A DNA stretch of 64,000 bases, taken from Frigoriglobus tundricola (GTDB taxonomy: Bacteria; Planctomycetota; Planctomycetia; Gemmatales; Gemmataceae). The notes under the pieces are model-generated. The model had not been told where the DNA came from, searched no databases, and saw only the letters and a list, made by a program, of their open reading frames with translations. The stretch spans positions 7,750,001-7,814,000 of the forward strand of contig NZ_CP053452.2 in NCBI RefSeq assembly GCF_013128195.2, given 5' to 3'. This document shows, piece by piece, positions 54,939-63,479 of this stretch; position 1 is the stretch's first letter; every line of letters begins with the position of its first letter. A program made the position numbers and the translations under genes.

Positions 54939-56075
54939 CTAGAGATCGTGGACCCATCCGGTCGGGGTGAGCGGTTTCCGGACGCCGCCCTCTTCCAGCC
55001 ACAGCCCCGATTCGACACACTCGCCGATCTTGGTCAATCCGGGAACCGGCGGTTCGTTCAGTAACCTCTGCCCGACTTCTGGCGACACCGCGAACACCAG
55101 TTCGAAATCCTCCCCGTCGCCCAGCGCGTGCATGAGCGGCGTTCGGCCCGATGTTGCGCTCAGCGTGCGTGCGGCGTCCGCAATGGGAATTCGCTCGGCC
55201 ACCAGAACCGCCCCACAGGCACTCTCCGCGCAGATGTGGTTGACATCGGCGGCGAGGCCGTCGCTGATATCGATCATCGCGTGAATTTCGACGGTCGCGT
55301 GGAGACAGAGCGCTTCGCGCACACGCGGCGTGAAGTCGAGGTGGTGGCCGAGGATGCTCCCGCCGAGCGGACCGGTAACGAACAACCAGTCGCCCGGTTT
55401 GGCGCCGTTGCGGCGCACCGGGCCGCGCGCGGTCGCTTCGCCGAGCGCCGTGACCGAGATCGCGAGCTTGCCGTCCCAACTGTTCGTGTCGCCCCCCACA
55501 AGCGCCACGCCGAACGCGTCTGCCACGTCGCGGAGACCGAGGTACAGTTCTCGGGCGAGATCGATCCCGTGCGGGGAACCTACCCCCCCAGTCCCCGAAG
55601 CCCCCCCCCCCCAGCCCCCATCCTGAAGGGAGGGGGAGGAAGAGGAAGAACCTAACCCCCCAACCTCCTTCCCTGAGAGGGAAGGTGGAGAAAGAACTGG
55701 GCGCTCTTCGGTTTTAAGCCCCTCTCCCCTTGGGGAAGGGGTTGGGGAGGGTGCTTCCTGTTGCTCCCCTCCCTTCAGGGCGGGGCTGGGGGTGGGGCCT
55801 TTCGGCAATGCCACACTCACCACAGCGGCGGTCGGTACGCCGGCCATTGCCGCAATGTCGCTCAAGTTGACGGACATGGCCTTCCGGCCCGCGCGGCGCG
55901 GGCCAACGCTCGCGAGCACGAAGTCGGTGCCGTCCATCAGCATGTCGGTCGTGACTAACAGCGGGCGGGAGCCGGGCAGAAGCGCGGCACAGTCGTCACC
56001 GGGACCGATCACGACGCGCGGGTCGTCAGGCGTTTGCGATCGGAGCCAGGCGATGTACTCGAACTCACCGGCCAT
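54939..56075 (-). CDS. thiL: Thiamine-monophosphate kinase with repeat-derived insertion
   Basis: 378 residues. ThiL phosphorylates thiamine monophosphate to thiamine pyrophosphate with ATP. Motifs visible: 'IGPGDDCAAL', 'VTTDMLMDGTDF', 'NLSDIAAMAGVP', 'GVALVGGDTNS', 'GAKPGDWLFVTGPLGGS', 'MIDISDGLAADVNHI' and 'LGDGEDFELVF'. Residues 94-168 are a Pro/Ser/Gly/Glu-rich block absent from normal ThiL, encoded by palindromic intergenic-type repeats. It lies between the 'VVSVALP' strand and the 'HGIDLARELYLGL' helix, a surface position compatible with function. The next gene downstream is convergent. Confidence 0.94.
   Translation of the reverse strand: MAGEFEYIAWLRSQTPDDPRVVIGPGDDCAALLPGSRPLLVTTDMLMDGTDFVLASVGPRRAGRKAMSVNLSDIAAMAGVPTAAVVSVALPKGPTPSPALKGGEQQEAPSPTPSPRGEGLKTEERPVLSPPSLSGKEVGGLGSSSSSPSLQDGGWGGGASGTGGVGSPHGIDLARELYLGLRDVADAFGVALVGGDTNSWDGKLAISVTALGEATARGPVRRNGAKPGDWLFVTGPLGGSILGHHLDFTPRVREALCLHATVEIHAMIDISDGLAADVNHICAESACGAVLVAERIPIADAARTLSATSGRTPLMHALGDGEDFELVFAVSPEVGQRLLNEPPVPGLTKIGECVESGLWLEEGGVRKPLTPTGWVHDL
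55572..55796. repeat. Palindromic repeats inserted in frame within thiL
   Basis: 225 bp (75 codons exactly) containing several palindromes: CCCTCCCTTCAGGGCGGGG-type, CCCCTTGGGGAAGGGG, CCTTCCCTGAGAGGGAAGG and TCCTGAAGGGAGG. They match the intergenic repeats at 16884-17060. Keeping the frame implies selection for the enzyme. Confidence 0.85.
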
Positions 56076-56123
56076 TGTGGTGCCCCCGGTCCGAAGTTGT
56101 TACCGGGCGACGACTGGGTGCGG

Positions 56124-56888
56124 TCACGCGGCCACGCTCCGCGCTGGCGTGGTCAGTTCCGCCACGATGTCCGTTCGCAGGTACGTTTCCATTTCGGCCA
56201 GCGCCCGCGCGACCGGCATCCCGTCGAGAACCCGGTGATCGAAGTGCATCCGCACGTCCACCGTGCCGTCGTCCCGCACCACGCCGGTGTTCAGAGCGAC
56301 GGTGAGAGGGCCGATCAGGTTGAGGGCCGTCGCCCCGGCACTCCCGGTCAGGCTGAGACCGAACGTGCCGAAGTTCTGCGCCTTCTTCTTACCGGACCAC
56401 TCGGTTCCGATCCACCAGAAGAACCGCCGCAGCGGCCACGGGTAGCGCGTGTAGTGGACCTGTCGGCAGAACGGTCGCACCTCTTCGACGGGCCGGGTCT
56501 TCCACTCCTCCAACACCGCGGTCATTTCCGCGAGCGGTCGTTTGTCGGGCGCCTTCACGAACCCGAAGAAGACGGCCGATTCGCCCTCAAACTCGCGCTC
56601 GATGGCGATCGAAGCGACGCTCTCGTCCGCTTCCCACAGATGCGGCCACGGACGGGAGAGGTAGGTTCGACGGAACTCCGGGCGGCGCGCGGCGACGGCG
56701 GCAAACGCCTTGGCGAACAGCAGCACCCATGCCGGCGGGCGCGCGACCGTTCGCCGCGCCGCCACGACCGCGGCCAGTTCCATCCGCCGCTCGAACGTAA
56801 CGATCGGGACGCGCTGGGCGGCGCGGAGCAGGTCGCACACGAACCGCCGGGGGACCGACAACCCGAGGCGATGACCGGTGGTTGACAT
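56124..56888 (-). CDS. 2-oxoacid dehydrogenase acyltransferase (E2)-like protein
   Basis: From ATG 56888 (254 residues; a longer start is less likely) the product resembles the catalytic domain of E2 acyltransferases and chloramphenicol acetyltransferase, with the active-site motif HxxxD in 'FDHRVLDGMPVARAL'. Before it come 'FGTFGLSLTGSAGATALN' and 'VVRDDGTVDVRMHFDHR'. There is no lipoyl or peripheral-subunit-binding domain, so it does not look like part of a dehydrogenase complex. A stand-alone acyltransferase with an unknown acceptor is likely. It is 49 bp upstream of thiL on the same strand. Confidence 0.8.
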   Translation of the reverse strand: MSTTGHRLGLSVPRRFVCDLLRAAQRVPIVTFERRMELAAVVAARRTVARPPAWVLLFAKAFAAVAARRPEFRRTYLSRPWPHLWEADESVASIAIEREFEGESAVFFGFVKAPDKRPLAEMTAVLEEWKTRPVEEVRPFCRQVHYTRYPWPLRRFFWWIGTEWSGKKKAQNFGTFGLSLTGSAGATALNLIGPLTVALNTGVVRDDGTVDVRMHFDHRVLDGMPVARALAEMETYLRTDIVAELTTPARSVAA

Positions 56889-57273
56889 CACACGTTCTCC
56901 CGTTCTATGGGGGGCGTATGATGCGGAATTTGACACCGCCACACAACTGGAAATACGGTCGGGTTGAGGTGAACCGCGAATCCGAACCGGCCGCTTCAAT
57001 CCGATCGCAGTCTTGGATGCCGATGTTCAACCGACCGGTGCGCCGTCCGCGGCTGTTCGGTGGGCACGCCCGGCACAGACGCGAGCCTCGGATGTCGCGC
57101 ACGCGACGATTCCGGATTTGCTCGACGGGCGGCGTGGAGTATTCTGGCGCGCGAACACGCCCGCGCCAGAAAACTCGCAACACCCGCCTCTCTCCCGACA
57201 GGCGCAGCAAGTACCATAGAAGTGTCGGCGGCGCGCCCGACCCGACCCGACACACGGACGGAGTTCGTAGACG
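56889..57273. other. Divergent intergenic region, nothing recognised
   Basis: 385 bp between the acyltransferase and cyclase genes. Open frames here lack domain signals. It should hold both promoters, but no confident motif was found. Confidence 0.4.
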
Positions 57274-59181
57274 ATGGCCGAGCTTGAAGCGATCACCGAG
57301 GTGCAGGCCGATCCGCGAAAGTCGGCGATTCAGGCCCGGCAGTACGGGCGCCGGTTTCCCCTCGCGGCCGGCAAGCCGATCCACCTCGGTCGCGACGAGG
57401 GGAAGATGGACATCGCCATCCCGGAGGACGACCAAATCTCCCGGTTCCAGGCGATCCTCGCCTGGGAACCCGGCAAGGAGCGGCTCACGGTCCAGACGCG
57501 CCCGCCCATGCCGCCCCACTACCCCACACCGCCGGCCAACCAGACGCTCATCTTCGACGATAAGTTGAAGAAGCTCGTTGAGGCGCCCGGCGGCAAGTGC
57601 GTCGTCGCCCGCGGCGAGTCGTTCTGGATCGGCCAGACCCGGTTCACCCTGCACAACGACGGCGATCAGGAACCGGACAGCCCGGTCGATCAGACCGTCG
57701 CGCCGCGGCAGGAGGAGCGGACCCGCGCGCAACTGGAGGACATTCCGTTCGCCAACCCCGGCGCCGCGCTGCGGGCGATGGAGCAACTGCCGGCCACCAT
57801 CCGGGCGGTGAACAGCGAGCAGGGGCTGTTCCGCCAGATGCTCAAAGTGGTGATGGACGCGATGCCCCGGGCCGACGCGGCGGCCATCGTGCGCATCCCG
57901 GCCGACGCCCCGGCGAACGACCGCCGGCTCGTGATGATGGAGTCGAACGTCCGGCCGAACTCGTCCCACGGGCAGGCCGGGTTCCTGCCGTCCAAGCGCC
58001 TCGCGCACCGCGCCATCGTGGAGCGGCGGCGCAGTTGCCTGCACTGCTGGTCGCCGGACACCGCGGGCACCGGGGCCGAGCTGACGATGGCCGACACCCA
58101 CGTTCACGGCGTCACCCCATGGGCCGTGTGTACGCCGTTCCAGGACGGCTCCCGGTACGCCCTGTACGTCGCCGGACAGACGGGCGGGCAGTGGAACCTG
58201 CTGGAGAAGGCCGCCCAGGACAAGATCGTCAACGACCTCACCCAGTACCAGAAGATCGCCGAGCTGCTCGTCGGCATGATCGAGACGACGCTCCGCGTCA
58301 GCCGCCTGACGCAACAGAACAAGGTGATCCGCCGGGCGTGGCCGCAGAGCCTCTGGAAGTACCTGGACGACCCGGACGAACTGGAGCGGATGCTCGCGCC
58401 CAAGGAACACGAGATCACGACGCTGTTCTGCGACCTGCGGAACTATTCGCTGTTCGCGTCCCAGAACGCGAGCCAGTTGCTCCAGGCCCAGCGCGAGGTG
58501 AGTACCGCCCTCTCCACCATGTCCGGGGCGATCACCGACCGGGACGGGGTCGTGGCCGGGTTCCGCGGCGACGCGGTCCTCGGGTTCTGGGGCTGGCCGA
58601 AGGCCCACGAGAAGCAGGTGGAGATGGCCGCACGGGCGGCGCTAGCGATCCAGGGCCGGCTGACCGGCTGGACGCAGGCCGGGCGGTGCGGCCTCGGGCT
58701 GACGCACGGGACCGCGGTCGCCGGGCGGCTCGGCGCGCACGACCTGGCGGTCGTGGACCTGTATGGCCCCGTGGTCAACCTGACGTTCCGGCTGGAAGCG
58801 ATGACCAAGGCGTTCGGGGTCCCGATCATCGTGTCGCAGCAAGTGGCCGAGCTGCTCACGGCGGCCGACCCCTACGGCACCGAGATGCGCACGCGCCCGC
58901 TCGGCAAGGTACGGGCGAAGGGGTTTCCCGAGCCGCTCTGGGCGCACGAGCTGTATTCGACCCAGACCCAGCGGTTCAACGACTGGCAGCAGGAAGAGTG
59001 GGCCGCCGCCCTCGAATCGTTCACCTCCGGCCAATGGGCAGACGCCGCCGACCGCCTGACGGCCGTGTTCCCCGACGACCCCGTGGCGCACTGCCTCTTG
59101 CGCGTCATGGACAAGACCAAGCGCCGCCCGCCAAGCGACTGGGACGGCTCGTTCGCCCCGCCCGGTCCCGATGGGGGCTGA
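57274..59181 (+). CDS. FHA-GAF-class III nucleotidyl cyclase
   Basis: 635 residues, no membrane segment. An FHA domain (about 30-130, 'IHLGRDEGKMDIAIPEDDQISRFQ' region) reads phosphothreonine. A GAF-like domain (about 165-340) follows. The class III cyclase domain (about 395-570) shows 'TTLFCDLRNYSLF' with the first metal Asp and 'FRGDAVLGFWGWP' with the second. The tail resembles the C-terminal region of cyclase/TPR proteins. It would couple phosphorylation by Ser/Thr kinases to cyclic nucleotide synthesis. Whether it makes cAMP or cGMP cannot be decided here. Confidence 0.92.
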   Translation: MAELEAITEVQADPRKSAIQARQYGRRFPLAAGKPIHLGRDEGKMDIAIPEDDQISRFQAILAWEPGKERLTVQTRPPMPPHYPTPPANQTLIFDDKLKKLVEAPGGKCVVARGESFWIGQTRFTLHNDGDQEPDSPVDQTVAPRQEERTRAQLEDIPFANPGAALRAMEQLPATIRAVNSEQGLFRQMLKVVMDAMPRADAAAIVRIPADAPANDRRLVMMESNVRPNSSHGQAGFLPSKRLAHRAIVERRRSCLHCWSPDTAGTGAELTMADTHVHGVTPWAVCTPFQDGSRYALYVAGQTGGQWNLLEKAAQDKIVNDLTQYQKIAELLVGMIETTLRVSRLTQQNKVIRRAWPQSLWKYLDDPDELERMLAPKEHEITTLFCDLRNYSLFASQNASQLLQAQREVSTALSTMSGAITDRDGVVAGFRGDAVLGFWGWPKAHEKQVEMAARAALAIQGRLTGWTQAGRCGLGLTHGTAVAGRLGAHDLAVVDLYGPVVNLTFRLEAMTKAFGVPIIVSQQVAELLTAADPYGTEMRTRPLGKVRAKGFPEPLWAHELYSTQTQRFNDWQQEEWAAALESFTSGQWADAADRLTAVFPDDPVAHCLLRVMDKTKRRPPSDWDGSFAPPGPDGG

Positions 59182-59456
59182 TACCGCGGTAGTGGCGAGC
59201 CCGGGACCGAGCAGCAGGGCGTCGTTCGTTGTTACATTTGGTCTGAAGCCACCGTCGATAGGTGCCGATACCGTCCTCGTCGGCCTCACAAGAGCGGCTT
59301 TTGAGGGGAAACTGCGGGTCGGTATGTTGTGGCGCATGACCCGCTGAAACGCCGGCGCCATACAATAAGACGACTGTTCCGGTCGTCCGAAGAGTCTACG
59401 CTGGGCGACCCGGTGCCGGCGGGTCTGTTCAGCAGCCAATCGTCCGGGAGATCCAA

Positions 59457-59984
59457 ATGACGCGATACCTACTGCCCCTGCTCGGCGTTTTGCTGTTCGC
59501 TCCAAGCGGGTATGTCGCGTTCGGCCGGCCCCCGGTGGTGAGCCTGACGGAGGATGTTCGGCCGACGCCTCCGCAGTCGAAGACCCACGAGCGGTTCCCG
59601 ATCCGCCTTGCGGCAGGGGCCGAGTTGGCGATCGGGTACTTCGACTCGGAGACACAGACGTATTACGCCTGGCGGGGAGTTAAGGAGCTGCCCCCGGAAG
59701 ACTTCCCCGAGACGTTCGGCGCGTTCGCACGCGGGCTGCCGCTGGACCTCGACAAGGTCCGGGTCGCCGAAGTCGATCTGCCGGTGGTCTACCTGCGCGG
59801 GGGCGACGGCAAACACACCCCAGGGTATTACGAACCGGTCTACAAGCGGTTTTTCGCCTGGAAGACGGACCAGACGTTGCCGGCCGCGGCACTGCCGGCT
59901 CGCAGCCGGGTACTGGTAACGCGGGACGTGGTCCGGGTCGTTCCAATCGAAATTCCCGCGCACCTGTCCAAAAAGCCCGGCTAA
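59457..59984 (+). CDS. Secreted hypothetical protein
   Basis: 175 residues. Signal peptide (about 4-22, 'YLLPLLGVLLFAPSGYVAFG'). The mature part contains two related segments: 'GYFDSETQTYYAWRGVKELPPEDFP' and 'GYYEPVYKRFFAWKTDQTLP', each with Tyr/Trp clusters and an Asp/Glu-Pro turn, suggesting an internal duplication. No family recognised. Monocistronic. Confidence 0.65.
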   Translation: MTRYLLPLLGVLLFAPSGYVAFGRPPVVSLTEDVRPTPPQSKTHERFPIRLAAGAELAIGYFDSETQTYYAWRGVKELPPEDFPETFGAFARGLPLDLDKVRVAEVDLPVVYLRGGDGKHTPGYYEPVYKRFFAWKTDQTLPAAALPARSRVLVTRDVVRVVPIEIPAHLSKKPG

Positions 59985-60092
59985 CGCCGCGTGGTACGGG
60001 CCGAGAGATCGATGTTGCGCGGTCCGACCGCGCCTCCGGAGCCGCTCTTGATGATTCAGTTTCCGCGCCGGACAGTTGGGCGGGCAATCCGG

Positions 60093-61055
60093 TCAGCGAA
60101 ACCGTTTCCTGTACTCGGCCGGTGTCACGCCGACGTGTCGCCGGAACGCCCGGCGAAAGACGTTCACATCAGCGAACCCGCACCGCTTGGCGACCTGCTT
60201 GGGACTTTCCGCGGACGCTTCCAGTAACCCGCGGGCCGCTTCGACTCGGGCCGCCTCCACCCAGGCCGCTGGCGAAACACCCATCTCGGACCGGAACAGG
60301 CGGGCGAAGTGCCGCGTGCTGAGGCCGACCCGTTCAGCCAGGCGTGGCACCGCCAGGTTTTCCGACGGGTGCGCGGCCACCCACCGTTGCAATTCCTGAA
60401 ACGCCGACCGACCGGCCGGGCCGGCTGTACCACCCCGGCTGAACTGGAGCTGGCCCCCGGGGCGCTTGAAGAACATGACCAGTTGACTGGCGACCTTCAC
60501 CCCCACTTCCCGTCCCACATCCTCTTCGACCAGGGCCAGCGCGAGGTCGATCCCGGCCGTCACCCCGGCCGCGGTCCGGACCGGTCCGTCGCGTACGTAC
60601 AGCGCGTCTTTGTCCACTGAGAGGGAGGGGTATTCCCGCGCCAGACGGTCGGCCACGGCCCAGTGGGTCGTTACCCGGCGGTCGACGAGAGCCCCTGACG
60701 CGGCGAGCAAGAAGGCGCCGCTACAGACCGATCCGAAGCGCCGCGCCTTCTTTGTCTCGGTCAGGAGCCAGTTCAGCAGCACCGGCGCGGGACGGTATTC
60801 CGTCAACCCTGGCGCTCCGGCTACCAGGAGCGTGTGGGGCCGAACGGGCGTGGGCGCTCCGGCGATTCTGTCAGGAACGAGCCGCACGCCGGACGAACTC
60901 CGGATCGGACCGGCTACCGTTCCGACCACCTCCAACTGGTAGACCTCCCGGCCGAGCTGCACGTTGGCCTCGGCGAACACGTCCAGTGGTCCTGACACAT
61001 CGGTCAACTGGACCCCGGGTGGGGCGACGACAGAAATCATTTTTGGTCCGAGCAT
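60093..61055 (-). CDS. GlxA-type AraC regulator with DJ-1/PfpI domain
   Basis: I chose ATG 61055 (320 residues); an ATG at 61040 and longer starts are possible. The N-terminal DJ-1/PfpI-like domain (about 5-185) includes 'DVSGPLDVFAEANVQL' and a nucleophile-elbow-like 'FGSVCSGAFLLAASG' with a Cys. The AraC helix-turn-helix pair follows (about 215-320, 'LAERVGLSTRHFARLFRSEMG', 'RCGFADVNVFRRAFRRHVG'). Such regulators are related to isonitrile hydratases and often govern nitrogen-compound metabolism. It is divergent from an HD hydrolase resembling cyanamide hydratase, its probable target. Confidence 0.9.
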   Translation of the reverse strand: MLGPKMISVVAPPGVQLTDVSGPLDVFAEANVQLGREVYQLEVVGTVAGPIRSSSGVRLVPDRIAGAPTPVRPHTLLVAGAPGLTEYRPAPVLLNWLLTETKKARRFGSVCSGAFLLAASGALVDRRVTTHWAVADRLAREYPSLSVDKDALYVRDGPVRTAAGVTAGIDLALALVEEDVGREVGVKVASQLVMFFKRPGGQLQFSRGGTAGPAGRSAFQELQRWVAAHPSENLAVPRLAERVGLSTRHFARLFRSEMGVSPAAWVEAARVEAARGLLEASAESPKQVAKRCGFADVNVFRRAFRRHVGVTPAEYRKRFR

Positions 61056-61163
61056 CTCGTCAGGTCCGAAAAGCGCACGGGATGGCCGAAAATGGAGCGC
61101 CACGCCACTTGCTGCCATGTTCGACGGTCCGGTATCGTTTGACAAGGGCGGATTCAACTGGGA

Positions 61164-61312
61164 GCGGCCGTGAAGCCCGGCCTTGCGGGCGACAGGTCGC
61201 GAGGTTCGAGGTGTGCGGCCGTGAAGCCCGGCCTTGCGGGCGACAGGTCGCGAGGTTCGAGGTGTGCGGCCGTGAAGCCCGGTATTGCGGGCGACAGGTC
61301 GCGAGGTTCAAG
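61164..61312. repeat. Three tandem 51-bp repeats
   Basis: Units start at 61164, 61215 and 61266; the first two are identical and the third has a few changes and is slightly shorter. Each contains GCCCG-N6-CGGGC, able to form a hairpin. They lie in the leader of the HD gene and encode 'KPGLAGDRSRGSR' peptides in its frame, although the real start is probably downstream. Confidence 0.9.
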
Positions 61313-61325
61313 GGGAGAGCCGATC

Positions 61326-61973
61326 ATGAACGACGAAGGACTGGTGGCGGGGGTGGGGGTTCCTGATAGCCGTCTGGCCGCGGAGGTGACGGAGTTTGTG
61401 CGGGACACCGCCCCGCCGCTCCTGTTCCACCACTCCCGGCGGGTGTACTACTTCGGGGCACTCGCGGGCAAGCGGCGCGGGCTGACGTACGATCCCGAGT
61501 TGCTGTACACCGGTGCAATGTTCCACGATATCGGCCTGGTCCCGGCACACAGCAGCCCCGACGAACGGTTCGAGGTGGACGGGGCCAACGCCGCTCGCGA
61601 TTTCTTGCGCCAGCGGGGCATCTCCCGCCAGGACATCGAAACGGTGTGGACGGCCATCGCCCTTCACACCACGCCGGGCATCCCGCAACACATGGCTCCT
61701 GTGGTGGCCCTCGTGACGGCCGGTGTGGAGATGGACGTCCTCGGTCTGGGCTATTCAGAGTTCGGTGGGGACGAACGCGAGGCGGTGGCTCGCGCACATC
61801 CGCGGGGCGAGCGTTTCAAAGATGACATCGTCACGGCCTTCTACGACGGCATCAAACACAAGCCGCAGACTGCGTTCGGCAATGTGAAAGCCGACGTGCT
61901 GGAACTCAAGGACCCGGGGTTCCGGCGCGAGAACTTTTGCCGCGTGATCCTCAACTCGCCGTGGCGCAGTTAA
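61326..61973 (+). CDS. HD-domain hydrolase (cyanamide hydratase-like)
   Basis: ATG 61326 with GGAGAG 8 nt upstream gives 215 residues. The in-frame extension upstream is only tandem repeat. Metal-binding HD motif 'GAMFHDIGLV' plus an earlier His in 'FHHSRRVYYFG' and a later one in 'ALHTTPGIP' fit HD phosphohydrolase-fold proteins of the cyanamide hydratase (DDI2/DDI3) group, which convert cyanamide to urea. The specific substrate is inferred. The adjacent divergent GlxA-type regulator supports a nitrile- or isonitrile-type detoxification unit. Confidence 0.85.
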   Translation: MNDEGLVAGVGVPDSRLAAEVTEFVRDTAPPLLFHHSRRVYYFGALAGKRRGLTYDPELLYTGAMFHDIGLVPAHSSPDERFEVDGANAARDFLRQRGISRQDIETVWTAIALHTTPGIPQHMAPVVALVTAGVEMDVLGLGYSEFGGDEREAVARAHPRGERFKDDIVTAFYDGIKHKPQTAFGNVKADVLELKDPGFRRENFCRVILNSPWRS

Positions 61974-62088
61974 ACAACGCGCAAAGGCGCAGCTTCGCTT
62001 CCGAATCCGCACTTGCATCTTTTCGTTGCCCTGGATAAAGGCCGCCCCTAATTGTTTCGGTCGCGCATTGCTGTTCGGGGGAGTAGCC

Positions 62089-63273
62089 ATGACGCCAGGG
62101 CGTTTACTTGTCGGGCTCGGAATACTGATAGCGGTTGTGGGGACCGCGACCGCACAGCCGGCGTTTCCGGTCAGTTCGGGCAGCTCGCCCGGGCCGAACG
62201 GGAGCGGGTTCCCCGCGCCGGCACTGGGGCTGCCACCCGTGGCACCACCGGGCGAGTCCAGCATTCAGACGCTTTCCGCGCTGGTGGACGACCACCCGCC
62301 GGTGAAAGAGCTCCCCTCGGGGCTGCCCGAACTCGTCCCGCCGCCGGACAAGCACCACAGTGACCACGAGATCCCCGGTGCCATGACCCCGTTCTACCCG
62401 GGCCGCAGCGGCTGGTACACGAGCGGCGAGTTCCTCCTGATGCGGCCCCGGACGACCAACCTGGATTACGCGGTCCTCGGCACCAGCAACGGTCTGGGTA
62501 CGGTCGGGCCGGTCGAATCGCTCGGGTACAAAGTGGGCACCGGGTTGCGGGCCGAGGCCGGGTACCGGTTCGGCGAGGGGAAGTGGGAAGCGGCGTTCGC
62601 GTACACGTACCTCGAAGCCACCGGCGCCAGCAGCATCGTCGCCCTACCCGGCGAGGTCCTGTACCCCACGTCGACCCGCCACGGGCTGACCGACCGGGCG
62701 ACCAGCGCGGGCGGGAACACCGACCTGGACTACATGCTGTTCGACATGCTCGTCGCCCGGCGCATGCTGATCGACGACCACTTCGCCCTCCGGTGGCTGG
62801 GCGGCGGTCGGTTCGCGGACATCCGGCAGGTCGATAACACGTACTTCAACGGCGGCGACGCCCGCGGCGCCGCGGTCCTCACCCGGTCGCGGTTCCAGGG
62901 CTTCGGACCGATCATCGGGGTCGAGGGGATATTCGGCTCGTGGCACGGCTTCCACCTGTACTCGCGGGCGACTATCGGTTTGGTCTCCGGGCGGAACACG
63001 AACCGTCTGGTCGAAACCAATGACAGCGGGGCCACCACGTACGTGAACACGAGCTACGACCTGTGGAAGGTCGTGCCCACGGGGAGCCTCGCGATCGGGT
63101 TCGGGTGGCAGTACAAGAACCTGTCGCTCCGGGCCGGGTACGAGATCCAGCAGTGGCAGGGGATCTTCGAACGGGTCCAGTACACCGACGACGTGGCCCA
63201 GGGCAGCTTCAACGCCCGTTCGACGAACTTGAGCATCCAAGGGCTCTTCCTGCAATCCGTTCTCAATTTCTGA
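62089..63273 (+). CDS. Outer-membrane beta-barrel protein (Lpg1974-like)
   Basis: ATG 62089 with GGGGGAG upstream gives 394 residues. A signal peptide ('LLVGLGILIAVVGTATAQP') is followed by a Pro-rich linker (about 24-100) and a barrel-forming domain from 'GWYTSGEFLLMRPRTTNLDYAV', with alternating aromatic strands and a C-terminal Phe ('LQSVLNF') typical of outer-membrane proteins. It resembles the planctomycete Lpg1974-type pore-forming family. Monocistronic. Role: porin or structural barrel, uncertain. Confidence 0.8.
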   Translation: MTPGRLLVGLGILIAVVGTATAQPAFPVSSGSSPGPNGSGFPAPALGLPPVAPPGESSIQTLSALVDDHPPVKELPSGLPELVPPPDKHHSDHEIPGAMTPFYPGRSGWYTSGEFLLMRPRTTNLDYAVLGTSNGLGTVGPVESLGYKVGTGLRAEAGYRFGEGKWEAAFAYTYLEATGASSIVALPGEVLYPTSTRHGLTDRATSAGGNTDLDYMLFDMLVARRMLIDDHFALRWLGGGRFADIRQVDNTYFNGGDARGAAVLTRSRFQGFGPIIGVEGIFGSWHGFHLYSRATIGLVSGRNTNRLVETNDSGATTYVNTSYDLWKVVPTGSLAIGFGWQYKNLSLRAGYEIQQWQGIFERVQYTDDVAQGSFNARSTNLSIQGLFLQSVLNF

Positions 63274-63479
63274 CGCCGCGGCGGGCAAACGGTCCGGGTG
63301 CTGGGGGCGAAGTCCCCGGCCCCCGCAGACGCTCACGTGATGGACGCGCCGCCAAAGGGTTTCAACACTCCCGCTCGCCGATCCCTCTCTTCTCGCTCGT
63401 TCGTTCGGCCGTTGCATATCGCCTGCGCGCGGACTAAAAACACCATTGGTCCTCGCTCCGCCCCATCACTGAGCCTGCA

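Noticed and set aside
61164-61312. Possible CRISPR array
   Set aside because: The 51-bp units are contiguous without spacers, so they are simple tandem repeats.
61170-61325. Upstream start for the HD hydrolase through the tandem repeats
   Set aside because: It would add only repeat-encoded peptide; a good ribosome binding site and ATG exist at 61326.
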